Position numbers and translations under genes: made by a program. DNA of 9,150 nucleotides from Gammaproteobacteria bacterium (GTDB lineage: Bacteria > Pseudomonadota > Gammaproteobacteria > Pseudomonadales > Azotimanducaceae), in the NCBI GenBank assembly GCA_002694945.1, contig NZNP01000093.1, forward strand, positions 1 to 9,150. The letters are read 5' to 3'. Below the pieces are notes generated by a model. That model had not been told where the DNA came from. It saw nothing but the letters and a program-made list of their open reading frames with translations, and ran no database searches. Shown piece after piece: positions 1-6,149 of this stretch; positions within the stretch are counted from its first letter, which is position 1, and every line of letters begins with the position of its first letter.

Positions 1-444
1 CTAGCAAAAGTTGCTCGAGGGGACCTGGAGAATGGATCGGACAACCAGCTTTTCCGACCGTTGGCTGATTATATATTCGGGAACAACGTTAGAGAGGAAA
101 AAATTGCCATGACGGCTCCTGTTGCTCAGACGATGGTCGGGAGCCAGGCTCAAGATATGGCGTTTTTCTTGCCAAAAGCGCTTGCAAATCCACCGCAACC
201 GAAAAACAAGGATATTTCTTTGATTGACGGTGAGATGATAGTCGCAGTGTTGCGTTATCGTGGCGGTTGGAGTGTAAAGAAGTTTGAGAACGCTAAGTTA
301 GAGCTTCAAAGGAAGTTGTCGAGTCAAAAAGAATGGCGAGTCGTGGGGGATCCAATCTGGGCGCGTTATAATTCACCTTTCAGCGTCCCTGCATTCCGCA
401 CTAATGAGGTAATGATACCCGTGGAGAAAAACCACGAGAGTTAA
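1..444 (+). CDS. SOUL family heme-binding-like protein, 3' part
   Basis: The reading frame is open from the first base, so the gene begins upstream of the window and only the C-terminal 147 residues are seen. The stretch FRPLADYIFGNN followed by KIAMTAPV is the hallmark block of the SOUL/HBP (heme-binding protein) superfamily. A later VLRYRGGWS segment and the ending RTNEVMIPV also fit that family's C-terminal half. The ATG at 109 lies inside the conserved block and is not a start. Bacterial members are poorly characterised; heme or tetrapyrrole binding is known for some animal members and is only inferred here. No signal peptide or membrane segment can be judged because the N-terminus is missing. 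The gene ends 3 bases before the stop codon of the convergent alpha/beta hydrolase gene. Family assignment is firm, function is not. Confidence 0.88.
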   Translation, partial: LAKVARGDLENGSDNQLFRPLADYIFGNNVREEKIAMTAPVAQTMVGSQAQDMAFFLPKALANPPQPKNKDISLIDGEMIVAVLRYRGGWSVKKFENAKLELQRKLSSQKEWRVVGDPIWARYNSPFSVPAFRTNEVMIPVEKNHES

Positions 445-458
445 TCTCTATTCTTTTT
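420..458. terminator. possible bidirectional terminator between convergent genes
   Basis: Two small hairpins sit at the junction of the convergent genes. One has stem CGTGG (420-424) / CCACG (432-436) with a 7-base A-rich loop. The other has stem AGAG (437-440) / CTCT (446-449) with a 5-base loop that contains most of the SOUL stop codon. The second hairpin is followed by ATTCTTTTT on the + strand. Read on the - strand it is followed, a few bases later, by TTTTT. This layout could stop transcription in both directions, but the stems are only 4 to 5 base pairs and one is GC-poor, so the call is tentative. Confidence 0.25.
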
Positions 459-1338
459 CGCTGTCGCTTATCGCTCTTCTAAGGAACGAGTCTAATTGAT
501 TGGAAAATCGGTCAAATTGATCGTGATGGAGCCAGTGGCCCGCTTCAGGGATAATTTTTAGATCTGCCGTTCTGAAATGCTTCAACGTATCATTCTGCCC
601 AGTTCTGTAGTCCAGACCGTCGGTCGCATTCAACAGAAGAGTGGGACAAGAAATATCCTCCCAGATTTGAATAGTCTCCCCTGGTTGGAGCCCTACAGGC
701 GGCCAGCTGTAAGTATAGGGATCAAATTTCCAGGTGTAGGTGCCATCCTCGTTCCGATAGCTGCCATGGTTAGTGAGGTGTTTGGCTTTCTCGGGGCTAA
801 GATGAGGGTTAGAGGCTTGCATGCGTTTAAGAGCATCATCCATAGTTTCATATCGGCGAGGCACACGGGCGGCAAAGGCGTGGGCTTGACTGAACCATTC
901 TCTAATGCTCAATTTTGGGCTCTCCTTTTCCAGCTTCTCCTGCCAATATGCACCCACGCCCTCAATCGAGGTGAGGCTTGCAACACGCTCAGGAAACAAG
1001 CCGCTGAAAAGACAGGCAACCATCCCGCCTAGCGAGTGACCGACGACATGAACTTTCTCCAGGCAGGATTGTTCAACCAGTTGGTGTATATCGTAAACAT
1101 AGTCGAGTGAACTGTAAGAAGAGCCGATTGCCCAGGCAGAGTCGCCGTGGCCCCTCAGGTCAGGTACAAGAAACCGATAGTTGTTGATCATTGCTTCGCA
1201 GGTCCAGTCCCATGTATGGCAATTATCCTGTGACCCGTGGATAAGTAGCACAGGAAAGGCGTTGGGGTCGCCCCAGTCAAGATAGTGCAGTTTGAGTCGA
1301 TGGGAAAAGTATGAATGGGAGCTTGGGCCTTTAATCAT
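448..1338 (-). CDS. alpha/beta hydrolase
   Basis: A 296-residue protein with the complete alpha/beta hydrolase fold signature. The oxyanion-hole motif is LLIHG at about 31-35. The DLRGHGDS strand-turn is at 60-67. The nucleophile elbow is GHSLGG with Ser102. The likely acid is Asp240 in NATDG, and the catalytic His268 is in EAGHW. The length is normal for single-domain esterases and related C-C hydrolases, and there is no signal peptide, so the protein is probably cytosolic. The substrate is unknown; the family covers esterases, haloalkane dehalogenases, epoxide hydrolases and others. The ATG at 1338 has no strong ribosome site close by: an AGGA lies about 15 bases upstream. A TAGAAT sequence on the - strand (1373-1368) could be a -10 element, but no good -35 box is paired with it. 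The gene is divergent from the dioxygenase gene and convergent with the SOUL gene. Confidence 0.93.
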   Translation of the reverse strand: MIKGPSSHSYFSHRLKLHYLDWGDPNAFPVLLIHGSQDNCHTWDWTCEAMINNYRFLVPDLRGHGDSAWAIGSSYSSLDYVYDIHQLVEQSCLEKVHVVGHSLGGMVACLFSGLFPERVASLTSIEGVGAYWQEKLEKESPKLSIREWFSQAHAFAARVPRRYETMDDALKRMQASNPHLSPEKAKHLTNHGSYRNEDGTYTWKFDPYTYSWPPVGLQPGETIQIWEDISCPTLLLNATDGLDYRTGQNDTLKHFRTADLKIIPEAGHWLHHDQFDRFSNQLDSFLRRAISDSEKE

Positions 1339-1404
1339 TATTTGTTGAGCATCCTAAAAGACGTGAGATTCTAACCGAACTTGCGATGGTGGTATTAGGC
1401 ATTG

Positions 1405-2241
1405 ATGTCAGGGTATTCTCATGAACCTTGGAGAGAAGGGAAAGAAGTCGTGAAAATACCTAGCTTTGCAGCTGACGCGGATGAAACTGAAATTCATGAT
1501 GCTCTTGGTGAATTCGGCTGCGTTGTAGTCAATGATCTGCTGGCTTCGACGAAACGTGATGACATCGTTGCAGAGCTGCACCAAGCTATGCAGTCAACCA
1601 AGGTCATACAGGACGATGACCCAAAGGAATTCTATCCAGGCCGAACGCGACGCGTATCTGCGCTACTGTCGAGGTCGGACACCATAACCGACACACTGGT
1701 AGTCGATCCGATAACTCAGGGAGTATGTGAAAAGTTCCTCCTTCCTAATGGCGAATTTGGATATCAGATACATGTCACCGCGGCTCTTGAAGTAGGTCCG
1801 GGAGCTAGAGAACAGACACTGCATCGTGAAGAAGACTCGTTTACCTTTTTTCCTTTGCCCCGTCCCAATCTTATTGTCGCGAGCATGTGGGCGATAACTG
1901 ACTTTAGAGCGGATAATGGAGCAACGCTGCTAGTTCCTGGTAGTCACCTTTGGACAGGAGAAAGAGAAGCGGAGCCGCACGAAATTGTTCAAGCGGAAAT
2001 GACTGCTGGATCTGTGCTTTTTTGGATGGGAGGATTGTTGCATGGCGCCGGAGCTAACACATCGCGTGATTGGCGTTACGGTGTGATTCTTACTTACTCC
2101 GTTGGATGGGTGCGCCAAGAGGAGAACCAATACCTCGATGTGCCCCAGGAGAGGTTGGCTATTTTGTCTCATGAGGTCAAAAAAATCGCCGGTTTTGATA
2201 TGTACCGGGGTCTTGGCTTTTATGACCCTTCTGTAAGCTAG
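1405..2241 (+). CDS. PhyH (phytanoyl-CoA dioxygenase) superfamily oxygenase
   Basis: A 278-residue protein, counted from ATG 1405, of the Fe(II)/2-oxoglutarate-dependent PhyH superfamily. The core order is family-like: LHREED at 139-144 (proximal iron ligands His140 and Glu142), then a DNGATLLVPGSH block ending at His181, then the distal LLHGAGANTSRDWR with His213 and the probable 2-oxoglutarate-binding Arg224. The first iron motif is therefore HxE, where HxD is usual. Such enzymes hydroxylate small molecules, lipids or amino-acid derivatives; the substrate here is unknown. The start is uncertain. TTG 1402 and ATG 1405 are adjacent with only an AGG five bases before the ATG. A GTG at 1450 has a better purine-rich ribosome site and would give a protein beginning MKIPSF, 15 residues shorter and without the charged N-terminal tail. 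The serine hydrolase gene follows after 76 bases. Confidence 0.9.
   Translation: MSGYSHEPWREGKEVVKIPSFAADADETEIHDALGEFGCVVVNDLLASTKRDDIVAELHQAMQSTKVIQDDDPKEFYPGRTRRVSALLSRSDTITDTLVVDPITQGVCEKFLLPNGEFGYQIHVTAALEVGPGAREQTLHREEDSFTFFPLPRPNLIVASMWAITDFRADNGATLLVPGSHLWTGEREAEPHEIVQAEMTAGSVLFWMGGLLHGAGANTSRDWRYGVILTYSVGWVRQEENQYLDVPQERLAILSHEVKKIAGFDMYRGLGFYDPSVS
1436..1441 (+). promoter_or_regulatory. ribosome-binding site for an alternative GTG start (1450) of the dioxygenase gene
   Basis: AAGGGA, inside a longer purine run at 1430-1444, stands 8 bases before the in-frame GTG at 1450. It is better than anything before the ATG at 1405, and conserved-looking dioxygenase sequence begins right after the GTG. 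This favours 1450 as the real start, although a GTG start is less common and the purine run could be coincidental. Confidence 0.35.
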
Positions 2242-2317
2242 ATCAAACTCAAAGCCTGTCTCTTTTTTATAGTAGCCATCCCGCATTCCGATTTCGAGCA
2301 CATAGGAGCAGCAAAGC

Positions 2318-3586
2318 ATGACGTTCCCGAAAAAAAGGGAGATTCTACTTTTAGGCACTGTGGAACCGGGATTTGAGGAAATCGAAGACCTTTTTGCCGC
2401 AAGTCTGCGTACCCAAGCGGAGGTCAATGCTCAGCTTTGCATCTATGTGGGCGAGCGATGCGTGATAGATCTTTGTGGTTCGGCAGTAGGTGATAAGAGT
2501 TATTCCTTCGATACTATTTCTAATGTTTTCAGCAGCGGTAAGAGCCTTGAGTCTATTGCCTTGGCGTGGCAGGTATCTGAGTCAAGGCTAGATTATGGGG
2601 CTCGAATCTGTGACTACTGGCCTGAGTTCTCTGGCGATGGTAAAGAGAATCTTTCGATAGCTGATCTTATGCGTCACGAGGCAGGACTGTCTGCTCTCAA
2701 TGTCAGTATAGAGCCTAGTGACCTATGGAGGGAGAGTATCAAGGCGAACAAGTTAGGAGAGTTGCTCGCGGCTCATCCGTTGCGCTTTCGTGCTGATAGC
2801 CCTAGGGAATATCATGCTCTTACTCGGGGCTGGGTGGCGAATGAGATTTTTAGACGGGTTGACCCTGCTGGCCGGACTATGGGCGAGTTTTACCGTCAGG
2901 ATTTTTGCCTTGAGCTTGGTGCACAGGTTTATATAGGCCTAGAAGAAAGTGATCTCGAAAAGCGATCGCTAGTTGTACCCCTCAGTTTGAGCGATCACTT
3001 ACGCAAGAGTCTCGTGCCGCGAATGATGGGTAGGGCCGTGAAGCATAGTGTGTTCGAACTGGGTGCTAACCTTCTGCCGATGATGATAGGGATGCGAGAT
3101 AGGTCAACTAGGGGTTCACCGGTACCATTCGTGGGCATGGATAGTGTCGGATACTTCAACACCTTAGCTATCGCGAAAGGAGAGACTCCATCAGCAAATG
3201 CTCACGCGTCTGCAAGGAGTCTCGCACGATTGGCAGGCGTCATGGCCTGTGAAGGTGAATGGATGGGTAAAAGGTACCTGAGCGAATCCGCTTGGAATGC
3301 TATGCATGCGGAGCCTGTTTATCGCTCGATGGGCATGCAAGGAACATTCTGCCAGGGTGGTGTCGCAGAATTCGCTATTCCGAAGACAGGTTCTAGCCGA
3401 CTTGCTCGATCGTTAAATGTTGGCCGCGAGGGTTTTTATGGGTGGATGGGCCTTGGTGGATCAATCTTTCAATGGCACCCTGAAAAGCGTATTGGTTTTA
3501 GTTTTGTCCCGACTGGATTGCATGTCCTTGATATAGTAAACGAACGAGGCAAAGCTTTTCAGTCAGCATTGCTGCGGCTGGTTTAA
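2318..3586 (+). CDS. beta-lactamase-fold serine hydrolase (class C/EstB-like, MEROPS S12 type)
   Basis: A 422-residue protein of the serine beta-lactamase/penicillin-binding-protein-like group that also includes EstB-type esterases and LACTB. The SxxK nucleophile motif is SSGK (Ser72, Lys75). LMRHEAGLSAL at about 117-127 is the typical block after it. YHALTRGW at 165-172 supplies the second-motif tyrosine. The C-terminal GWMGLGGS at 375-382 stands where KTG/HTG lies in true beta-lactamases. With GLGG there and no signal peptide, the protein is more likely a cytosolic esterase or amidase than an antibiotic-resistance enzyme. The start is well set: AGGAG at 2304-2308 lies 9 bases before the ATG. 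The gene lies between the dioxygenase and methyltransferase genes on the same strand. Family assignment is firm, substrate unknown. Confidence 0.92.
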   Translation: MTFPKKREILLLGTVEPGFEEIEDLFAASLRTQAEVNAQLCIYVGERCVIDLCGSAVGDKSYSFDTISNVFSSGKSLESIALAWQVSESRLDYGARICDYWPEFSGDGKENLSIADLMRHEAGLSALNVSIEPSDLWRESIKANKLGELLAAHPLRFRADSPREYHALTRGWVANEIFRRVDPAGRTMGEFYRQDFCLELGAQVYIGLEESDLEKRSLVVPLSLSDHLRKSLVPRMMGRAVKHSVFELGANLLPMMIGMRDRSTRGSPVPFVGMDSVGYFNTLAIAKGETPSANAHASARSLARLAGVMACEGEWMGKRYLSESAWNAMHAEPVYRSMGMQGTFCQGGVAEFAIPKTGSSRLARSLNVGREGFYGWMGLGGSIFQWHPEKRIGFSFVPTGLHVLDIVNERGKAFQSALLRLV

Positions 3587-3656
3587 GTTAATGATTGTGT
3601 TACGAACGGCGAGTTCAGACAGTATAGGAGCTGCATTAACACTGTGGAGGTAAGCG

Positions 3657-4481
3657 ATGGACAATGAATCACAAAAAGAATTTTGGAATGGTCCCGCTGG
3701 CGATGTTTGGGTTGAGGCTCAAGAAATCATGGATCGCATGCTGGCTCCGCTGTCGGAGGCGACTTTGGCAGCTGCTATGCCGAAGTCCGGAGAGAGAATT
3801 ATCGATGTAGGCTGCGGTTGTGGGGCGACCAGTTTGGCTCTTGCGGAATCCGGCGCTACCGTTTGGGGATTAGATATTTCCGAAGTGATGTTAGAAAGAG
3901 CCCGTTCAAGAGCCGAGGGGAACGACAATATTGTGTTCTCAGTCAAGGATGCGGCAACTGCTGATTATGATCCAGAATATGATCTGATTTTTTCCAGATT
4001 TGGTGTGATGTTTTTCAGTGATCCAAAAGCTGCCTTTGCCAATCTTCGGTCTGCGCTTTTGGCCAATGGGCGGCTGGCGTTTGTATGCTGGCAATCACCA
4101 AAAGAGAATCTTTTTATGTCCGTTGCGGCTAAGGCCGCTAGTCCTTTCATGTCTGCTCCTGAACCTCAAGACCCGCGGGCGCCAGGCCCTTTCGCTTTTG
4201 CTGAAAAGGCTTGGACGACCGAAATATTAGAGTCAGCGGGATTTACTAACATTTCCATTACCTCCTTAACGCCCAGCTTGTCTGTCGGACAAAACCTTGA
4301 AGAGGCTATGTACTTTCAAGCTCGGGTAGGCCCTTTAGCCCGCGCGATTGCAGAACTCGACGAAACAGTCCAGCTGCAGGCGAAGCAAGCAGTCAGTGAG
4401 GCTCTTTTGGAATACGAAACTGATGACGGTATTGTGATTCCTTCAGCTGCTTGGTTGGTTCAGGCGTTTAACAGCAGCTAA
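3657..4481 (+). CDS. class I SAM-dependent methyltransferase
   Basis: A 274-residue protein with a Rossmann-type methyltransferase core. Motif I is IIDVGCGCGATS (Asp50 to Gly56 form the glycine-rich S-adenosylmethionine loop). An acidic residue after strand 2 is Asp73 in VWGLDIS, expected to hold the ribose hydroxyls. A motif IV/post-loop region reads FSRFGVMFF. The N-terminal FWNGPAGDVWVEAQ segment is seen in a widespread group of bacterial small-molecule methyltransferases annotated only at family level. A C-terminal cap of about 100 residues probably sets the substrate, which cannot be named. The start is well supported by GGAGG (3646-3650) 6 bases before the ATG. The gene follows the serine hydrolase by 70 bases and precedes ureD by 86 bases. 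No role in urease assembly is known for such enzymes. Confidence 0.92.
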   Translation: MDNESQKEFWNGPAGDVWVEAQEIMDRMLAPLSEATLAAAMPKSGERIIDVGCGCGATSLALAESGATVWGLDISEVMLERARSRAEGNDNIVFSVKDAATADYDPEYDLIFSRFGVMFFSDPKAAFANLRSALLANGRLAFVCWQSPKENLFMSVAAKAASPFMSAPEPQDPRAPGPFAFAEKAWTTEILESAGFTNISITSLTPSLSVGQNLEEAMYFQARVGPLARAIAELDETVQLQAKQAVSEALLEYETDDGIVIPSAAWLVQAFNSS

Positions 4482-4567
4482 AGTTTCACATCATACTGAT
4501 TTTCATTGGCGTGCGAACTATTTTGCATTCTGCTGATCGAAGATAGAGTGATGGCAATAGTAGTGAA

Positions 4568-5437
4568 ATGAGTTCGGCGGTTGATATAAAAAATGGTGCA
4601 CGCAATTGGGTTGCGCAGCTCGACTTGGAATTGGCGCTGCGTGAAGAATCGACAGTCGTCGCCAGTGCTCGGCATGTCGGTCCCCTCAGAATTCAGAAAG
4701 CCTTTCCTCAACCTGACGGTAGTTGTCATGTTTACTTATTACACCCTCCAGGGGGGTTGGTGGGCGGTGACCAGCTGTCCATTTCTATTCATGCGGGAAA
4801 TGGCTCAAGCGCCCTGCTTACGACTCCTTCTGCCGGCAAGTTCTATGGTTGTCTCGAGGGTCTGGACCAGAAGCAGAGGATTGATATAAGTGTTGCTGAG
4901 TCGGCTCGACTTGAATGGCTACCTCAGGAAAACATCTACTTCGATGGTGCACGTTCTGACCTAGAGACTAACGTCAACATAGAGTCCTCAGGTCTGTTTA
5001 TCGGCTGGGAAATACACTGCTTAGGTAGGCGGGCAATGGGAGAGACTTTTGCCGATGGTTCTATGAACCAGCGGCTAAGGGTTTATCGAGAGGGCAAGCT
5101 ATTGCATCGTGAGCGTCTGACAGTGCTACCTGCCAGTTTGCTCGCGACATCGAAATGGGGGCTCGGCAACAACAGCGTAATAGGTACATTAATAGCCTCA
5201 CTACCTGCTGATTTGGTAGCAGCAAAAAGTCGACGGATTCAAGAAAAACTTGTTGAGCTCAATGCCTTGCAACCCCAACAATCATGGGGATTTAGCCTTA
5301 AGGATAGTATGATCCTTGGTCGTTATCTTGGTGACTCCGTCGAAACATGCCGAGCTGGACTCACGCAGATGAGACTGAAGCTGAGTTCCGCTGAAATATG
5401 TGGTTCAGCTTCGATACCCAGGATTTGGAATACCTAA
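4568..5437 (+). CDS. ureD: urease accessory protein UreD
   Basis: UreD (UreH in some species) binds the urease apoenzyme and, with UreF and UreG, forms the complex that delivers nickel to the active site in the cytoplasm. The 289-residue product shows the family blocks in order: HVGPLRIQKAFPQPDG at 36-51, LLHPPGGLVGGD at 57-68, GKFYG near 90-94, WLPQENIYFDGA at 117-128, and the terminal PRIWNT. The length is typical. It is the first gene of the urease set, with its stop 12 bases before the ureA GTG. The ATG has almost no Shine-Dalgarno sequence in front of it, yet no other in-frame start keeps the N-terminus. No convincing sigma-70 or sigma-54 promoter is visible in the 86-base spacer upstream, so the operon promoter may lie further left. 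Confidence 0.97.
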   Translation: MSSAVDIKNGARNWVAQLDLELALREESTVVASARHVGPLRIQKAFPQPDGSCHVYLLHPPGGLVGGDQLSISIHAGNGSSALLTTPSAGKFYGCLEGLDQKQRIDISVAESARLEWLPQENIYFDGARSDLETNVNIESSGLFIGWEIHCLGRRAMGETFADGSMNQRLRVYREGKLLHRERLTVLPASLLATSKWGLGNNSVIGTLIASLPADLVAAKSRRIQEKLVELNALQPQQSWGFSLKDSMILGRYLGDSVETCRAGLTQMRLKLSSAEICGSASIPRIWNT

Positions 5438-5449
5438 CGAGGAGACCCA

Positions 5450-5752
5450 GTGGAGTTAACACCCAGAGAGAAAGATAAATTGCTGATATTCACGGCAGCT
5501 TTGCTGGCAGAGCGACGTAAAGCGAGAGGTCTGAAGCTTAATTATCCAGAAGCGGTAGCTCTAATAACCGCTGAGGTCATGGAGGGCGCCCGTGACGGAA
5601 AAACCGTAGCGGAACTCATGTCATCGGGCAAAACAATTTTAACTAAGGATGAAGTTATGGATGGAGTAGCAGATATGCTGACTGAAGTTCAAGTAGAAGC
5701 TACTTTCCCTGACGGGACCAAACTTGTCACGGTTCATGATCCGATTATATAA
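5450..5752 (+). CDS. ureA: urease gamma subunit UreA
   Basis: The smallest structural subunit of nickel urease, which hydrolyses urea to ammonia and carbamate; UreA, UreB and UreC assemble as a trimer of heterotrimers. The 100-residue product begins [14 protein letters not shown] and has [10 protein letters not shown] and GKTVAELM blocks, all standard for UreA, and it ends in HDPII. It is encoded separately from UreB, as in most proteobacteria, not fused as in Helicobacter. The start codon is GTG, with GAGGAG (5439-5444) 5 bases before it, so the choice is secure despite the rare codon. ureD ends 12 bases upstream. Confidence 0.98.
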   Translation: MELTPREKDKLLIFTAALLAERRKARGLKLNYPEAVALITAEVMEGARDGKTVAELMSSGKTILTKDEVMDGVADMLTEVQVEATFPDGTKLVTVHDPII

Positions 5753-5792
5753 CTAACGATTGACGTGACCGATTACCAAGGGAGACCCTGAC

Positions 5793-5831
5793 TTGTCCCA
5801 ACAGATCTTATATAGCGAGGCATACAATTAG
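5793..5831 (+). other. possible 12-codon leader ORF in the ureA-ureB spacer
   Basis: The 78-base spacer between ureA and ureB contains a purine-rich AAGGGAGA (5778-5785), then 7 bases, then TTG at 5793. This opens a 12-codon frame ([12 protein letters not shown]) whose TAG stop at 5829-5831 overlaps by one base the GTG start of ureB (TAGTG). The arrangement looks like translational coupling into ureB. It is equally possible that this is a chance frame or the remnant of a longer ureB 5' end. No homology is known to me, and the TTG start weakens the case. Confidence 0.2.
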
Positions 5832-6148
5832 TGAAACCAGGCGAATACGAAATTTTAGATGCAGACATTGAGCTCAATAAAGGTCGGGAAAAGCGCTCAA
5901 TTGAAGTTGCGAACTCCGGCGACAGGCCGATTCAGGTGGGATCGCACTACCATTTTCAGGAAACTAATCCAGCATTGAAATTTGATCGTGACATGGCCCG
6001 TGGTTACCGCCTTAACATTCCGGCAGGCACGGCGATCAGATTTGAACCTGGGATGGTTAGAACTGTTGAATTAGTTGAGTTCGCCGGGACGAGGACAGTA
6101 ATCGGTTTTCGAGGCGAAATCATGGGATCCTTGGCAGGGGAGTCTTGA
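5831..6148 (+). CDS. ureB: urease beta subunit UreB
   Basis: The second small structural subunit of urease, 105 residues. It is recognised by the N-terminal [14 protein letters not shown], by [20 protein letters not shown] at 27-46 (the most conserved UreB block) and by [14 protein letters not shown]. The start codon is GTG, read as MKPGEY where MIPGEY is common. The frame is closed just upstream by a TAG at 5813-5815 with no other start codon between, so this start is nearly forced. A modest GCGAGG (5815-5820) lies 10 bases before it. The stop is one base from the ureC ATG (TGACATG), so ureB and ureC are translated together. The 78-base gap to ureA is unusually large for this operon. Confidence 0.98.
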   Translation: MKPGEYEILDADIELNKGREKRSIEVANSGDRPIQVGSHYHFQETNPALKFDRDMARGYRLNIPAGTAIRFEPGMVRTVELVEFAGTRTVIGFRGEIMGSLAGES

Positions 6149-6149
6149 C

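Noticed and set aside
577..1032. Open frame of 151 codons on the + strand
   Set aside because: It lies entirely opposite the alpha/beta hydrolase gene, whose catalytic motifs are all intact, and its translation resembles no family.
1368..1373. TAGAAT (- strand) as a -10 box for the alpha/beta hydrolase gene
   Set aside because: No acceptable -35 hexamer lies 16 to 18 bases upstream, so it is mentioned in the gene entry but not called.
2215..2268. GGCTTT / AAAGCC stem followed by six T, terminator-like, after the dioxygenase gene
   Set aside because: The loop would be 30 bases and half the stem lies in coding sequence, which is too weak for an intrinsic terminator.
1930..2427. Open frame of 165 codons on the - strand across the dioxygenase-serine hydrolase junction
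   Set aside because: It covers conserved coding sequence of two well-recognised + strand genes and shows no motif of its own.
2962..2969. GCGATCGC palindrome as in cyanobacterial HIP1 repeats
   Set aside because: I noticed only this copy in the window; HIP1 is meaningful only when very frequent.
3587..3640. Inverted repeat GTTAATG / CATTAAC in the spacer before the methyltransferase gene
   Set aside because: Seven base pairs with a 40-base loop is within chance expectation, and no T run or known operator pattern accompanies it.
4507..4526. TGGC ... TTGC resembling a sigma-54 promoter before ureD
   Set aside because: The two halves are separated by 12 bases, whereas the -24/-12 element needs 7 between TGGC and TTGC.
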